The translations under genes were made by a program, and so were the position numbers. From assembly GCA_036268455.1 (NCBI GenBank), contig DATAUD010000022.1, positions 156,394 through 220,393 of the forward strand: a DNA stretch of 64,000 nucleotides. The letters are read 5' to 3'. The first letter of the stretch is position 1. Each line of letters starts with the position of its first letter. This document shows, in pieces, positions 18,401 through 26,329 of this stretch. The DNA is from DATAUD01 sp036268455 (lineage in GTDB: Bacteria; Verrucomicrobiota; Verrucomicrobiia; Limisphaerales; Palsa-1400). The notes under the pieces were generated by a model. That model searched no databases. It was given only the letters and a program-made list of their open reading frames with translations, and was not told where the DNA came from.

Positions 18401-20700
18401 CTCCGGCCAGCGGCACCGGCGAGTATCCGATCACCCCAGTGTTCGACGATCCGAACAGCGCCTTGGGCAACTACATGGTAACGACCAATGACGGGACGTT
18501 GACCATTGTTCCCGCGGCCTTGATCGTGACGGCTACCAACGTGAGCCGTCCCTACGGGCAGCCAAACGGAGTGTTGGGCTTGTCCTACTCCGGCTTCGAG
18601 AACGGCGACGGCCCCGCCTCGCTCACCGTTGCTCCCACAGCGACGACCGTCGCGGATTCGACCTATCCGATTGGCAGCTATGCTATCGTGCCTTCGGGCG
18701 GCGTTTCGACGAACTACACGTTCAGCTATGTCAACGGCACGCTGACGATCACCAAGGCCGGCCTCACGGTGACGGCCCAGAACACGAGCCGTCCTTACGG
18801 GACCACCAATCCTATCTTCAATGCCACGATTGTTGGCTTGGTTAATGGCGATAGCGTTACCGCCAACTTGTCAAGCTCGGCGACGATCTCCGATCCTCCG
18901 GGCCAATACGGCATCACGGTTCAACTGACCGACCCGGAGGGCGTGCTCGGCAATTACAACGTCAACCTCATTGGAGGAATCCTGACGATTACCCAGGCGC
19001 AATTGATCGGCCAGGTCCAGAACGCCACGCGGCCCTATGGCCAGGCGAACCCGGCCAACAGCGTCGTCTATACTGGCTTCGTCAATGACGATAACTCGAA
19101 TAGCTTGTCCGGCGCCGTGACCTATAGCACCTTGGATTCGCAAAGCAACCCGGTCGGCGTCAACACGCCTGTCGGCAATTACACGATCAACGTCGCGAAC
19201 GGTCAAACATCGCCTGATTACAGCATCCAATATAACAGCGGAACGCTGTCGATCACGCCGGTGGCATTGACTGTCACCGCCAATAGCACGAGCCGGTATT
19301 ACGGCGCCACCAACCCCACGTTGACGGCGACGATTACTGGATTCGTCAATGACGACACCTCGAACGTTGTCAGCGGCAGCGCATCGTTGACCACGACGGC
19401 TGTCTCGAACAGCCCTGTGGGCAGCTATCCAATCACCGCCGCGCTCGGCACTTTGAGCGCGACGAACTATACGTTCGCCTTCGCCAACGGGACCTTGACC
19501 GTTCAGGCCAGCCCGCTGGAAGTCGTGGCGGATAATCAAATCCGTGAATACGGAATGACCAATCCTCCGTTGACCTACCACTTCAGCGGATTCCTGAATG
19601 GCGACAGCACGAACGTCCTGACTGGCACACCGGCGCTGTCCACCAGCGCTGACAACTCCAGCCCGGCTGGCGTCTATGCGATCGACATCTCGACAGGCAC
19701 CCTGGCGGCCACCAATTACACCCTTGTTTATAGCAATGGTGAATTGACCGTCACGGCGGCCCTTGTGACCGGCACGAACGAAAGCTACTACGTCATTGGC
19801 GACAATGCCGTGCAACTCGACCCGCTCGGTACCGAAGCGGATGGCGGAAGCCTGAGCTACGGCGGAGCGACCCTCTCGGTTGCCGTTGTGACCAACGCGA
19901 CGGCCGGCGATGAGTTGAGTGTTGCTTCCCAAGGGAGCGGCGCCGGCGAGATCGGCGTGCAAGGTTCCACTATAACCTACGGCGGAACGAATATCGCCGC
20001 GTTCACTGGCAACGGCAGCAACCTGCTGTCGTTCACGCTGACCACGAACGCCAACCCGGTTTCGATCAGCGCGTTGATTGATCAACTCGCCTTTGAAACG
20101 ACCGTCACCAACACGAGCTTCCGTGTGGCGCAACTCACCCTCACCTATCCCAGCAATGTGGTGACGGCGCAAATCACGGTCAGTGTTGACCGTCTCCCGG
20201 TTGCTCCGGAAATCTACATCACTGCGACTGAAGGCGAGAGCTTCACTCTCCCGTTCAGCCAGATCCTGACCAACGACAGCGATCCTGATGGCGATACGTT
20301 GACCATCACCGCCGTCAGCTCAGTCTCCGCGGAAGGCGGTTTGTTGACCAACAATTCAACGAGCCTGACCTACAACCCGCCGGCCGGCCAGTTGGCCTCG
20401 GACCGCTTCGCGTATATCGTCAACGATGGACGCGGCGGCGAGACGGTTGGTTTGATCACGGTCAACTTCGCGGCCGCGAATAAGTTGTCGATCGGCGGCA
20501 CCAGTGTGACCCACACCGGCGCGTTCCTCACCTTCGCCGGAACGCCGAACGCGAGCTATAACATTCAAGCGTCCACGGACCTGATCAACTGGGCGACAAT
20601 CGCGACAGTAGTCGCGACGCCCGAAGGTATCGTGCAATATCTGGACACAGATTCGACCACGATGCCGCACCGGTTCTACCGCGCGCAGATCGTCCAGTAA
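12406..20700 (+). CDS. Giant secreted YDG/MBG-repeat protein (2764 aa)
   Basis: An extended signal sequence with a basic leader (IRRKRSRLARR) precedes the hydrophobic core TALATIAAFGCCLVSGHAA. A right-handed beta-helix type region follows (residues ~55-400: GPGSLRDAVSNAVSGDIITF, with long Gly-rich PE_PGRS-like runs). Next come a DNRLRE/CBM96-like domain (~425-585), an Ig-like domain (~590-690), about five YDG repeats (~770-1210; YDGTTNATL), about fifteen ~80-residue MBG repeats (~1213-2450; YG.TNP......GF.NGD), and a cadherin-like segment (NDSDPDGDTLTI). The end is the FYR module (SYNIQASTDLINW...RFYRAQIVQ). The protein is probably a surface adhesin or matrix protein. No enzymatic domain is visible. 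Confidence 0.85.
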   Translation: MIDKSSTESRVSTWAGIRRKRSRLARRLFEPVNRSTKTALATIAAFGCCLVSGHAANLVVNNGTDSGPGSLRDAVSNAVSGDIITFDPGLANSTITLTSGEIDVSNSVTITGEGVANVIVSAGGNSRVFRVYTNVTATLEGFAIENGYVLGNVGGFGFGAGSGGGAAGMGAGLLVDSNSIVTLNDMIFATNQVVGGDGGSAEYDLPEDGGNGGQGTGPEVGVGGSNGQNGAEGGNGGAGGLGTGGGGGGGGGGLFSSTSAAGGNGSYGGGGGGAGEELDGEDGVTAASGGASAAYGGQGGASDVVDSSDTHPGGGGGGAGLGAGLFVWQNGTVMMSNVTFISNIAIGGNGGGSDDGISGNPGLGKGAAIFLHPAAVALATNLTFSGNTSSDSGDDTFAIDETTKDNSDVLGSFLPYAPVSGTVLYPTANVWTPNEGITTQPYDSSSVPGETVEWVALPDTNGNQDVSAIMFDISSITGTITNAQLRIHISTAAGEPVFGMYGSTDNDWNETTGFPEPSEAIEFDDTADLVPGDWKTVDVTSFIAQQAGQNQTASFFIFDDADFGGVNYITFDSRQSLSPQLQPQLIIEEQNLTATTVTATNGPTPSTYGESVTLFATVTAASGSATPTGNVIFTDGSVDFTNALTGSDGVATASITVTNLSVETHNFSVEYAGDVNFTGNTNTFSQVVNQAAQAPLVFAPAAMQAYGSTNTLSVTGGSGTGSVTFSVVSGPGEIVNGDQLVATGTGPIVVEADQASDLNYLDNNTNATVTATAVTLTVSGIVAENRMYNGSTNDALNFGEASLVGVLNGDNVSLVTEGSTAYFASKDAGTNLPVTVSGLSLFGSAATNYSLSEPMLSANICAARVTVTNIAASSKPYDGTTNATLTGTPVLYGIVEGDSVSLGGVATASFVSPEVGTNVAVVVAGYVISGPDAVNYNLVQPVLSANITPATLTVAGAIAENRMYNGSTNDTLNLTGASLVGVVTGDNVTLDTNGAMASFSDKLAGTNKTVTVSGLTLDGSASGNYSLTQPVLSANICAATVTVTNIAAVSKTYDGTTNATLSGTATLYGVVEGDSVTLGGTPSASFATPDIGTNLAVTVTGYTISGTDSTNYNLIQPALSANISSAQLTITNIMAVNKTYDGTTNATLSGTATLVGVVDGDSITLGGSPVASFAAPGVGTNLTVTVSGYTISGTDTTNYTLVQPVLSANISSAPLVVTAVSESYPYGYPSPVFPVSYSGFVPGDNAGNALTTTPIATIAASIANGITNRPNTYPITASGGSAPNYSLSYVPGTLTVTKAPLNVSVPDVSRAYGMPNPTFNVTVTGVVGNDDITATASTPATQTSAPGNYPINLNVNDPNGKLGYYNVNLSTGTLLITNATLLGIVQDQTRAYGQTNQPFSLVYSGFANGDTTNILSGSYTLVSLDTNGVVVTTNTPVGEYPIYVSGGQSAPNYTVIYTNGVLTVTQAVLTVAANPASMVYGSPVPSLSADITGFVNDESSNVLQGTLSVTTDAQTNSAVGTYAIVPSGLSATNYSIVYSNSLLTVEQAPLSVVINDQTIMYGQPLPTLTGSLTGVVNNDPLTVQFTTTAVNGGPVGAYPISAEFNDPSNVLGNYSLSTQGGTLDITPATLEVEGPDVSRGYGSTNPVLMASYLGLVNGDTTNVIVGQPILSTTATNTSTVGSYPITVDVSGVSAPNYTIQAVPGNLVVTQAVLEVTADNQSRLYGTTNPVFTTTITGFLNGDPTNVVSGSPDVTTTATIDSATGTYPIEVSQGTLFATNYSFAFSNGVLTVGQSILTVIADPQEKTYGDTNPPLTFHYSGFLNGDDTNSLTGSPNVYTFAHTNSPVGDYTIHIHQGTLASTNYAFAFSNSVLTVEPAPLALTSFDASRLYGATNPVLTGSLVGLMNNDPITASFSTAATTNSPVGAYPITAMLDDTNDLLTNYEVTTNLGNLTVTPAPLVETVSSVTNTYGAPLPAFTGSLTGLVNDDDITASFVTTATPASGTGEYPITPVFDDPNSALGNYMVTTNDGTLTIVPAALIVTATNVSRPYGQPNGVLGLSYSGFENGDGPASLTVAPTATTVADSTYPIGSYAIVPSGGVSTNYTFSYVNGTLTITKAGLTVTAQNTSRPYGTTNPIFNATIVGLVNGDSVTANLSSSATISDPPGQYGITVQLTDPEGVLGNYNVNLIGGILTITQAQLIGQVQNATRPYGQANPANSVVYTGFVNDDNSNSLSGAVTYSTLDSQSNPVGVNTPVGNYTINVANGQTSPDYSIQYNSGTLSITPVALTVTANSTSRYYGATNPTLTATITGFVNDDTSNVVSGSASLTTTAVSNSPVGSYPITAALGTLSATNYTFAFANGTLTVQASPLEVVADNQIREYGMTNPPLTYHFSGFLNGDSTNVLTGTPALSTSADNSSPAGVYAIDISTGTLAATNYTLVYSNGELTVTAALVTGTNESYYVIGDNAVQLDPLGTEADGGSLSYGGATLSVAVVTNATAGDELSVASQGSGAGEIGVQGSTITYGGTNIAAFTGNGSNLLSFTLTTNANPVSISALIDQLAFETTVTNTSFRVAQLTLTYPSNVVTAQITVSVDRLPVAPEIYITATEGESFTLPFSQILTNDSDPDGDTLTITAVSSVSAEGGLLTNNSTSLTYNPPAGQLASDRFAYIVNDGRGGETVGLITVNFAAANKLSIGGTSVTHTGAFLTFAGTPNASYNIQASTDLINWATIATVVATPEGIVQYLDTDSTTMPHRFYRAQIVQ

Positions 20701-20727
20701 GCTGCGAATAGCAGTCTGTTAGTTTCA

Positions 20728-20768
20728 AAGGCCGGAAGTGGAAACGCTTCCGGCCTTCTTCGTTTTTT
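20728..20768 (+). terminator. Rho-independent terminator after the giant gene
   Basis: Stem AAGGCCGGAAG / CTTCCGGCCTT (11 bp), extendable across a T-G wobble and G-C pair to a GAAA tetraloop. It is followed by TCTTCGTTTTTT. It begins 28 nt after the stop codon of the giant repeat protein. Confidence 0.9.
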
Positions 20769-20902
20769 GGGGGGCTTGGGGAAAGGCGGTTATGCCAGGT
20801 GATCGACCACTCTGTCCCTCGCTTCGGCCTTGGCCCTCGTCCTCGTGGACCAATACTCTTTTCAATTGAACAAGATCGCAGCTCTAATAAAAATACCGCC
20901 AC

Positions 20903-21534
20903 ATGAAAATCGAAGGAATCAAAGGATGTTACGAAAAGACTCGCGGCATATTTTACTTTGCCAGGATGTGCTCGAAGATTCGTCTGCACGCCGAGGGCAA
21001 ACTTCCGAAGGACTACCACGACATGCTCGGCCAAGGGGTTTGACGCGCGCACGTGCAGGTATTTATGCGTTGGGTACGAAGACGTCAAAGCACACGTGCT
21101 CTCGGGCAAAAGCGATGAAGAAGCGCTCGACTAGTGTAGTGTCCCATAAATAGCTAGCCATTCGCGGCGAGGGATTTTGACGCAGGCGAGGCGCGAGCGA
21201 CGAGCATATCCGAATGGATCTGTGAGGAACGAGCAACGAAGCCTGCGTCAAAAAGACCTGCCGCCCGCGCCTCGCCACAGGCCAAATTGGGCGCAACGAA
21301 TGGCTAGCTATTTATGGGACACTACACTAGTGTTTGGAAAATGGCTGGCGCCTTACGGACGAGCAAATTCTCATTTACAACAGTTTTATGAGCAAGCGCG
21401 GCTGGCGCGATGATGAAACCGACGGGTTTATCCCGCGCATGATCAAGAAATACGGGCTTGCGGACGACGGCAGCGTGATTACCGACTTTGACATCATCAA
21501 AATGGACGAAGGCCGCTGGAAGCCTGAGATGTGA
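20903..21534 (+). pseudogene. DUF5069 gene, frameshifted and split by a MITE
   Basis: The start MKIEGIKGCYEKTRGIFYFA, then KIRLHAEGKLPKDYHDMLGQ, matches the DUF5069 N-terminus. A run of four G at 21035-21038 (three expected) shifts the frame; afterwards GFDARTCRYLCVGYEDVKAH continues to GKSDEEALD at 21131. A 200-bp foldback element interrupts here. The gene resumes at 21331 with CLENGWRLTDEQILIYNSFM and SKRGWRDDETDGFIP, ending KMDEGRWKPEM. Removing the element and one G restores a nearly complete ~145-residue protein, except that the codon at the junction reads TAG where a Trp would fit. The function of DUF5069 is unknown; this copy cannot make it. Confidence 0.9.
21131..21330. mobile_element. 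200-bp MITE with 34-bp perfect terminal inverted repeats
   Basis: Bases 21131-21164 and 21297-21330 are exact reverse complements (34 bp), beginning CTAGTGTAGTGTCCCATAAA. A second perfect 13-bp inverted pair, TTTTGACGCAGGC (21175-21187) and GCCTGCGTCAAAA (21241-21253), lies inside, so the whole element folds back. It encodes no transposase. CTAG at both outer edges is either part of the repeat or a palindromic 4-bp target duplication; a TA duplication, as for IS630/Tc1-type elements, is also possible. It sits inside a DUF5069 gene, which proves movement. Confidence 0.92.
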
Positions 21535-21576
21535 AGAGAAGCGTGGAAATGAAGACAATTAAAATCTGACGGACAG

Positions 21577-22578
21577 CTAAGTCCGCGGCGGGGAATTTTG
21601 GAGGATTTTTCGGGCGGCGGCGGCGATGCTGGCGGCCAATTCGGCGGGTTGCACGACCCGCGCGTTGCCGGACCAGCCCAATACCCATCGTTCGATCTCG
21701 CCGAGACTTGAGAGTTTCAGCCGCAATTCAACGCCGCCGTCTTCAAGCTCGCGCAATTCCTGCGATTCGTGCCACTTCTTTTCGCGAATGTAATCGCTGA
21801 CAAGTTCGTTGAAATGGAGCACGACCTCAAAATTCCCCTGCCCTGATTGCACGCCGAAACTGTCGCGCAGGCGTTTTTCCAGCGAGAATTTTTGCGGGCG
21901 CGCAAAAACCTTGCCGGTCGGCCTGGCTTCCTGGATGCGAGCGGGGACAAATGTGCGGATGTCCTTGCGCAAATGACACCAGGCGAACAAAAACCATTCG
22001 CCGTTGATGTTGGCCAAATGATACGGGTCCACCAGGCGCAATTCCGTGTCGCGCTTGCCGGGCTTGCGGTAGGTCAATTGCAATTGTCTGCGCTGCGTAG
22101 CGGCCTGGGCAAGGGCGTCGAATATCTCAAGGTTTAAAATCGGCGCGGCGCGCGTGCGGAAGGAAATGGTTCGTTCCCAGTCGGCAAGGTTCAATGAAAC
22201 GGTGTCGGGCAGGCTGGCCGCCATTTTCTTGAAGGCGCTGACGAGCGGCCGCTCGAAAGCGGTGCCCCGATATTGTTGCAGCGCCTTTTCCGCGACGAGG
22301 AGGGCAAACAATTCGCCTTCCGTGATTTGCAACGTTGGGAAATTGGTGACTTCCTGGGTGTAATGATAACCCTTGTGTTCGGCGCTGTATTCCAACGGCA
22401 GTTCCAGCCGGTCGCGCATGAATTCGAAGTCGCGATGGATGGATTTGGTGCTGACCTCCAACTCGCCGGCAAGGGTGAAGGCGTTCGGATATTTGCCGCT
22501 TTGCAGGGCCTGGTGGATGCGCAGCATCCGCTCCAGAGGCGGGCGCGCGCCGGGCGTTTTTGCGGGCTTCGCCTTCAC
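21577..22578 (-). CDS. WYL-domain transcriptional regulator
   Basis: The 333-residue protein has an N-terminal HTH_11-type winged helix (LERMLRIHQALQSGKYPNAF, then LAGELEVSTKSIHRDFEFMR). A central WYL domain follows (LQLTYRKPGKRDTELRLVDPYHLANINGEWFLFAW) and a C-terminal WCX extension (~residues 245-325). WYL proteins bind ligands or nucleic acid ends and control stress or DNA-damage genes in several phyla; the ligand here is unknown. The gene starts 13 nt downstream of rho on the same strand, so the two are probably co-transcribed. This is inference from spacing only. Confidence 0.88.
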   Translation of the reverse strand: MKAKPAKTPGARPPLERMLRIHQALQSGKYPNAFTLAGELEVSTKSIHRDFEFMRDRLELPLEYSAEHKGYHYTQEVTNFPTLQITEGELFALLVAEKALQQYRGTAFERPLVSAFKKMAASLPDTVSLNLADWERTISFRTRAAPILNLEIFDALAQAATQRRQLQLTYRKPGKRDTELRLVDPYHLANINGEWFLFAWCHLRKDIRTFVPARIQEARPTGKVFARPQKFSLEKRLRDSFGVQSGQGNFEVVLHFNELVSDYIREKKWHESQELRELEDGGVELRLKLSSLGEIERWVLGWSGNARVVQPAELAASIAAAARKILQNSPPRT

Positions 22579-22591
22579 GGAAGAATTTCCG

Positions 22592-23719
22592 TCAGGTGAT
22601 CTTCGCCAGCAATTCGTCGTTGGTCTTGTGCTTCTTCAACGCGGCGATGAGCGTTTCCATCGCTTCGACCGGGTTGAGATCGACCATCATGCGGCGCAGC
22701 TTGCGAATGGATTCAATGTTCTTGGGCGGAAAAAGTTTTTCCTCTTTGCGCGTACCGCTCTTGGGAATGTCCAGCGCGGGAAAAAGGCGGCGCTCGGACA
22801 GCTTGCGGTCGAGGATCAATTCCATATTGCCGGTGCCCTTGAATTCCTGGAAAATCAATTCGTCCATGCGCGACCCGGTATCCACGAGCGCGGTGGCAAC
22901 GATCGTCAGGGAACCCCCCTCTTCGATCTTGCGCGCGGAGGCGAACATTTTCCGCGGAATTTCCAAGGCTCGGGCATCGACGCCGCCGGTCATTGTGCGG
23001 CCGCTGCCGCCGTGAACGCTATTGTAAGCGCGGGCGACGCGTGTGATGGAATCCAGCAAAACAAAGACGTCCCGTCCGCTTTCAACCATGCGGCGGCAAC
23101 GCTCGATCATGAATCGCGAAAGGCGCACATGGGTTTCGAGGTCCTGGTCGTTGGAAGAGGCGACGACTTCCGCTTTGACGGAGCGTTGAAAATCGGTGAC
23201 TTCCTCGGGACGTTCGTCGATGAGGAGGACCATCACGTAAACTTCGGGGTGATTGGCTGTGACGGCGTTGGCGATTTGCTTGAGAATGGTGGTCTTGCCG
23301 GTGCGCGGCGGGGCGACAATCAAGCCGCGCGTGCCTTTGCCGATGGGCGTGACGAGATCAATGATACGGGTTTCGAGCAGGTCCGGCGATGTTTCGAGGC
23401 TGATCTTCTCGATGGGATCAATGGTGGTCAGATTTTCAAATCGAACGTTTTTTGTATAGGCCTCGAAGGGCTGATCGTTGATTTTGTGGACCGTCTTGAG
23501 TTGCGGGCTGTTGCCGCGGTGCGGCGGTTGGGTTTCGCCGGCGACAAGGCAGCCTTCGCGCAAGAAATTGCGTTTGATCGTGTCAGGCGTGACAAAGATG
23601 TCGCTTGGCTTGGGATGGTAGTTGTTTTCCCTGGTTCGCAAGAACCCAAAGCCTTTTTCCGAAATCTCAAGGAAGCCTGCACCGTGATCGGTGGCTGTGG
23701 CGCCGGGAGCGTTACTCAT
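22592..23719 (-). CDS. rho: Transcription termination factor Rho
   Basis: The 375-residue protein is shorter than the E. coli enzyme (419) because it lacks most of the N-terminal helix bundle. The cold-shock-like RNA-binding domain is present (GFLEISEKGFGFLRT). The ATPase core has Walker A APPRTGKTT, where E. coli has PPKAGKT (the essential final Lys is kept, the first Lys is Arg). Walker B is VFVLLDSITRVARAYN, and the Q/R-loop segments (GGVDARALEIPRKMFASAR) are intact. Rho hexamers translocate on RNA and terminate transcription. Upstream is a promoter-like pair (23857-23885); the WYL regulator follows. Confidence 0.96.
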   Translation of the reverse strand: MSNAPGATATDHGAGFLEISEKGFGFLRTRENNYHPKPSDIFVTPDTIKRNFLREGCLVAGETQPPHRGNSPQLKTVHKINDQPFEAYTKNVRFENLTTIDPIEKISLETSPDLLETRIIDLVTPIGKGTRGLIVAPPRTGKTTILKQIANAVTANHPEVYVMVLLIDERPEEVTDFQRSVKAEVVASSNDQDLETHVRLSRFMIERCRRMVESGRDVFVLLDSITRVARAYNSVHGGSGRTMTGGVDARALEIPRKMFASARKIEEGGSLTIVATALVDTGSRMDELIFQEFKGTGNMELILDRKLSERRLFPALDIPKSGTRKEEKLFPPKNIESIRKLRRMMVDLNPVEAMETLIAALKKHKTNDELLAKIT

Positions 23720-23856
23720 AAGATAATTTTGTAAAACGTGCGAAGGCCTTGCCTGAATTGCCCGAAAGGTTACTTTCGTTTGAACTAGGAATTCTTGGAG
23801 GACCGTTGCACCCCTCGAAAACGTTCGCGCAACCCGGTCAAACCTTCAACAACCAG

Positions 23857-23885
23857 ATATTTATGCCAAAAGTCGATTATTGCAA
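23857..23885 (-). promoter_or_regulatory. Candidate promoter of rho
   Basis: On the minus strand TTGCAA (23885-23880) is followed after 17 nt by AAATAT (23862-23857), overlapping TAAATA. This is a fair match to a sigma-70 type promoter and would give a leader of roughly 130 nt before the rho start. Long leaders are common for rho because of autogenous control. Confidence 0.45.
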
Positions 23886-23904
23886 CTTATTTTTTCAATC
23901 CGCA

Positions 23905-24888
23905 TTAAGTCCCCACTTCCGCCCGGGCTTCAGCGGCCAGCGGCGTGCTCAAATAGCGCTCACCTGTCGAGCAGGCAATCGTCACGATCATCTTGCCTTT
24001 ATTCTCGGGACGCTGGGCCACTTTCAGCGATGCGACCACATTAGCGCCAGTGGAAATTCCCACCAGAAGCCCCTCCTCCTTGGCGAGCCGGCGCGCCATA
24101 GCAAACGCCTCATCGTTGGTCACTTGCACGCACTCGACAATCTGAGGGTTTCCCTTGCTGTCCTTGAGGTGCAAATTCTTGGGAATGAAACCGGCGCCGG
24201 TGCCCTGAATCTTGTGCGGACCGGGTTTTAGCGGCTGTCCCGCCAGGCATTGCGAAATGACTGGCGAAGTGTCGGGTTCCGCGGCGATGGCCTGAAAGGA
24301 CGGCTTGCGGGCCTTGAGGACCTCCACGCAACCGGTAATGGTCCCTCCAGTGCCAACAGCCGAAACCACAATGTCCACTTTGCCATCGGTGTCCTTCCAA
24401 ATTTCCTCCGCGGTGGTTTTGCGGTGGATTTCTGGATTGGCCGGGTTCTCAAATTGCTGCGGAATCCAGGAATTGGGGGTTTCCTTGGCCAATTGCTCGG
24501 CGCGCGCAATGGCGCCTTTCATTCCCTCGGCGCCCGGGGTCAGGACCAATTTTGCCCCAAGCATCGCCAGCAACGTGCGGCGTTCCATCGACATCGTGTC
24601 CGGCATTGTCAAAATCAATTTGTAGCCTTTGGCCGCGGCAACGAACGCCAGCGCAATTCCCGTGTTGCCGCTGGTTGGTTCGATAATTATCGTGTCCTTT
24701 TTGAGTATCCCGCGCTGTTCGGCGTCTTCGATCATCGCCATCCCAATGCGGTCCTTGACGCTGCCCAACGGATTAAAAAACTCGCACTTAAGGAGAATGG
24801 TGGCGCCCGTGCCCGCGGTCACTCTGTTCAACCGAACCAGCGGGGTGCGTCCGACGGTTTCGACAATGTTGTTGTAAATATGTGCCAT
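23905..24888 (-). CDS. cysK: Cysteine synthase (O-acetylserine sulfhydrylase)
   Basis: I place the start at MAHIYNNIVETVGRTPLVRL (ATG 24888), preceded by AGGAAAGGA as ribosome-binding site; a 21-residue upstream extension looks spurious. The 327-residue protein carries the PLP-binding lysine in NPLGSVKDRIG (Lys ~45), the substrate loop EPTSGNTGIAL, and the PLP phosphate-binding loop VGTGGTITG. It forms cysteine from O-acetylserine and sulfide in the cytosol. The C-terminal GERYLSTPL is typical. Length and motifs are normal for the family. Confidence 0.96.
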   Translation of the reverse strand: MAHIYNNIVETVGRTPLVRLNRVTAGTGATILLKCEFFNPLGSVKDRIGMAMIEDAEQRGILKKDTIIIEPTSGNTGIALAFVAAAKGYKLILTMPDTMSMERRTLLAMLGAKLVLTPGAEGMKGAIARAEQLAKETPNSWIPQQFENPANPEIHRKTTAEEIWKDTDGKVDIVVSAVGTGGTITGCVEVLKARKPSFQAIAAEPDTSPVISQCLAGQPLKPGPHKIQGTGAGFIPKNLHLKDSKGNPQIVECVQVTNDEAFAMARRLAKEEGLLVGISTGANVVASLKVAQRPENKGKMIVTIACSTGERYLSTPLAAEARAEVGT

Positions 24889-24923
24889 GGAAAATCCTTT
24901 CCTGTTGTAACTTTTCGACGGGC

Positions 24924-24951
24924 ATATTGTCGCACGTCCCCGCAAGGGCAA
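24924..24951 (-). promoter_or_regulatory. Candidate promoter of cysK
   Basis: On the minus strand TTGCCC (24951-24946) and CAATAT (24929-24924) are separated by 16 nt, about 36 nt upstream of the chosen cysK start. The match is modest. It would let cysK be transcribed separately from the sugar-dehydrogenase gene upstream. Confidence 0.35.
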
Positions 24952-24980
24952 GAACTTTTTTTCGGAAAAAATTTAGAAAA

Positions 24981-26216
24981 TCACGGGTCGCCCGCCGCCG
25001 AAACGGAATAGATTTGTCCTTCGTAAGCGACGACATAAAGTTCCCCGTCCAAATCCTCGGCGAAGCTGGAAATGTTCTTTGGCTGATCGAGCATCGTGGC
25101 GCTGTCGTTCGCTTTGCCGTCCTTGTAGCGGAACCCCCAAATCGTCCCTAGCGCGTAATCGCCGTAAATGTAAATCCCGCGCAACGCCGGATGTTTCGCT
25201 CCGCGATAAACGTACCCCCCCACGACACACGCCCCAATGCTGTGCCCGGGAAACATCTGCTGGGAAAGGAGGTTCGTGTTGTGCGGATATTCCATCACCG
25301 GATCGATATACCGCGCCCCCACCGGGGCGGGCTTGAAATAATGCGCCCCTTCGCGCACGCCCCAACCGTAATTGCCCTGTTTCACGATCAAATCGATTTC
25401 CTCCCATTTGTCCTGGCCAACGTCGCCGGCCCACATGTCGCCGGTCTCGCGATCCCAACTGTAACGCCACGGGTTGCGCAAGCCGTAAGCCCAGATTTCC
25501 TTGCGCACGCTGTTCTCCCAAAAATCCGGTTCGTTGATAAAAGGATTATCGCGGGGGATGCCATAGGGCAGCGTCACCTTCGTGCCGTGCATTCCAATCG
25601 TTGAACGTGTGTTGACGTCGATGCGTAAAATCTTGCCCCGCACCGTGGACGCGTTTTGGGCCGCCCCAAATTCGTCGTTCTGCCCTCCCCCGTCCCCGAC
25701 GCTCAAATAAAGAAAACCGTCCGGGCCAAAACTGGCCAGCCCCGCCTTGTGAACGTCCGACGGTTGGGGAATCTCCAGCAGTTTGCGCTCGGAATTCGTA
25801 TCCGCGCGGTCCGGGTCCGTGGCTGAAATTTTCCATTCACTGAGAATGGTGCGGCGGGGATTCTGCTGGCTGTAGAAGATATAAAAAAGGCGGTTGGTTT
25901 TAAATCCGGGATGGAACGCCAGGCTCAACAACCCCTGCTCCGTGCTGACGTGAGGTTGCCGGTCGGAAATGTCCAAAAGCACCTTGGCACCCGAACCATT
26001 CGTGCCTTTTCGCGCAAGAAGGATGCAGCCATCCTGCCCGACAATCGCCTCCCTGCCCGAGCCATCCGGCGCCTCGGTCATCCAAACCGCGTTGCTGAAT
26101 TCCAATTTGGGAAACACGCGGTGAAGCTCGATTTTCGGAAGCGGCTGGCACTCGGTTTGAATTGCCATTAGAAAGAACAAAAAGCCCTGAATCACGGGCA
26201 ACAACCATTTTTTCAT
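24981..26216 (-). CDS. Secreted glucose/sorbosone dehydrogenase-type beta-propeller (PQQ-dependent sugar dehydrogenase family)
   Basis: I choose the start MKKWLLPVIQGFLFFLMAIQ (26216), which gives a signal peptide ending near TECQ; the longer reading from 26237 adds seven unlikely residues. The body shows GSDH motifs: STEQGLLSLAFHPGFKTN, FGPDGFLYLSVGDGGGQND, GKILRIDVN, IWAYGLRNPWRYSWD and DVGQDKWEEIDLI. These build a six-bladed propeller that oxidises sugars with PQQ or, in some members, only binds sugar. It acts in the periplasm or outside. It is divergent from the glutaminase-like gene at 26330; the substrate is unknown. Confidence 0.9.
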   Translation of the reverse strand: MKKWLLPVIQGFLFFLMAIQTECQPLPKIELHRVFPKLEFSNAVWMTEAPDGSGREAIVGQDGCILLARKGTNGSGAKVLLDISDRQPHVSTEQGLLSLAFHPGFKTNRLFYIFYSQQNPRRTILSEWKISATDPDRADTNSERKLLEIPQPSDVHKAGLASFGPDGFLYLSVGDGGGQNDEFGAAQNASTVRGKILRIDVNTRSTIGMHGTKVTLPYGIPRDNPFINEPDFWENSVRKEIWAYGLRNPWRYSWDRETGDMWAGDVGQDKWEEIDLIVKQGNYGWGVREGAHYFKPAPVGARYIDPVMEYPHNTNLLSQQMFPGHSIGACVVGGYVYRGAKHPALRGIYIYGDYALGTIWGFRYKDGKANDSATMLDQPKNISSFAEDLDGELYVVAYEGQIYSVSAAGDP

Positions 26217-26329
26217 GTTGCACCACAGTGAAGGCAACAGGCGAAAATTTCAAAGGCAGTTTATACCCACCATATTTCACGGCCCGCTCTTGACAATTGC
26301 GAAGGCTTTCTCGCAACAATGTCGGTCCA

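Noticed and set aside
14715..19755. Regular repeats considered as a CRISPR or satellite array
   Set aside because: They are in-frame protein repeats of ~80 codons with diverged DNA, not short identical repeats with spacers.
18871..20172. 433-codon minus-strand open frame opposite the MBG repeats
   Set aside because: It mirrors the codon bias of the repeats on the plus strand, is Arg/Gly rich and shows no domain.
22373..23734. 453-codon plus-strand open frame opposite rho and the WYL gene
   Set aside because: Rho on the minus strand is certain; the opposite frame has no recognisable motif.
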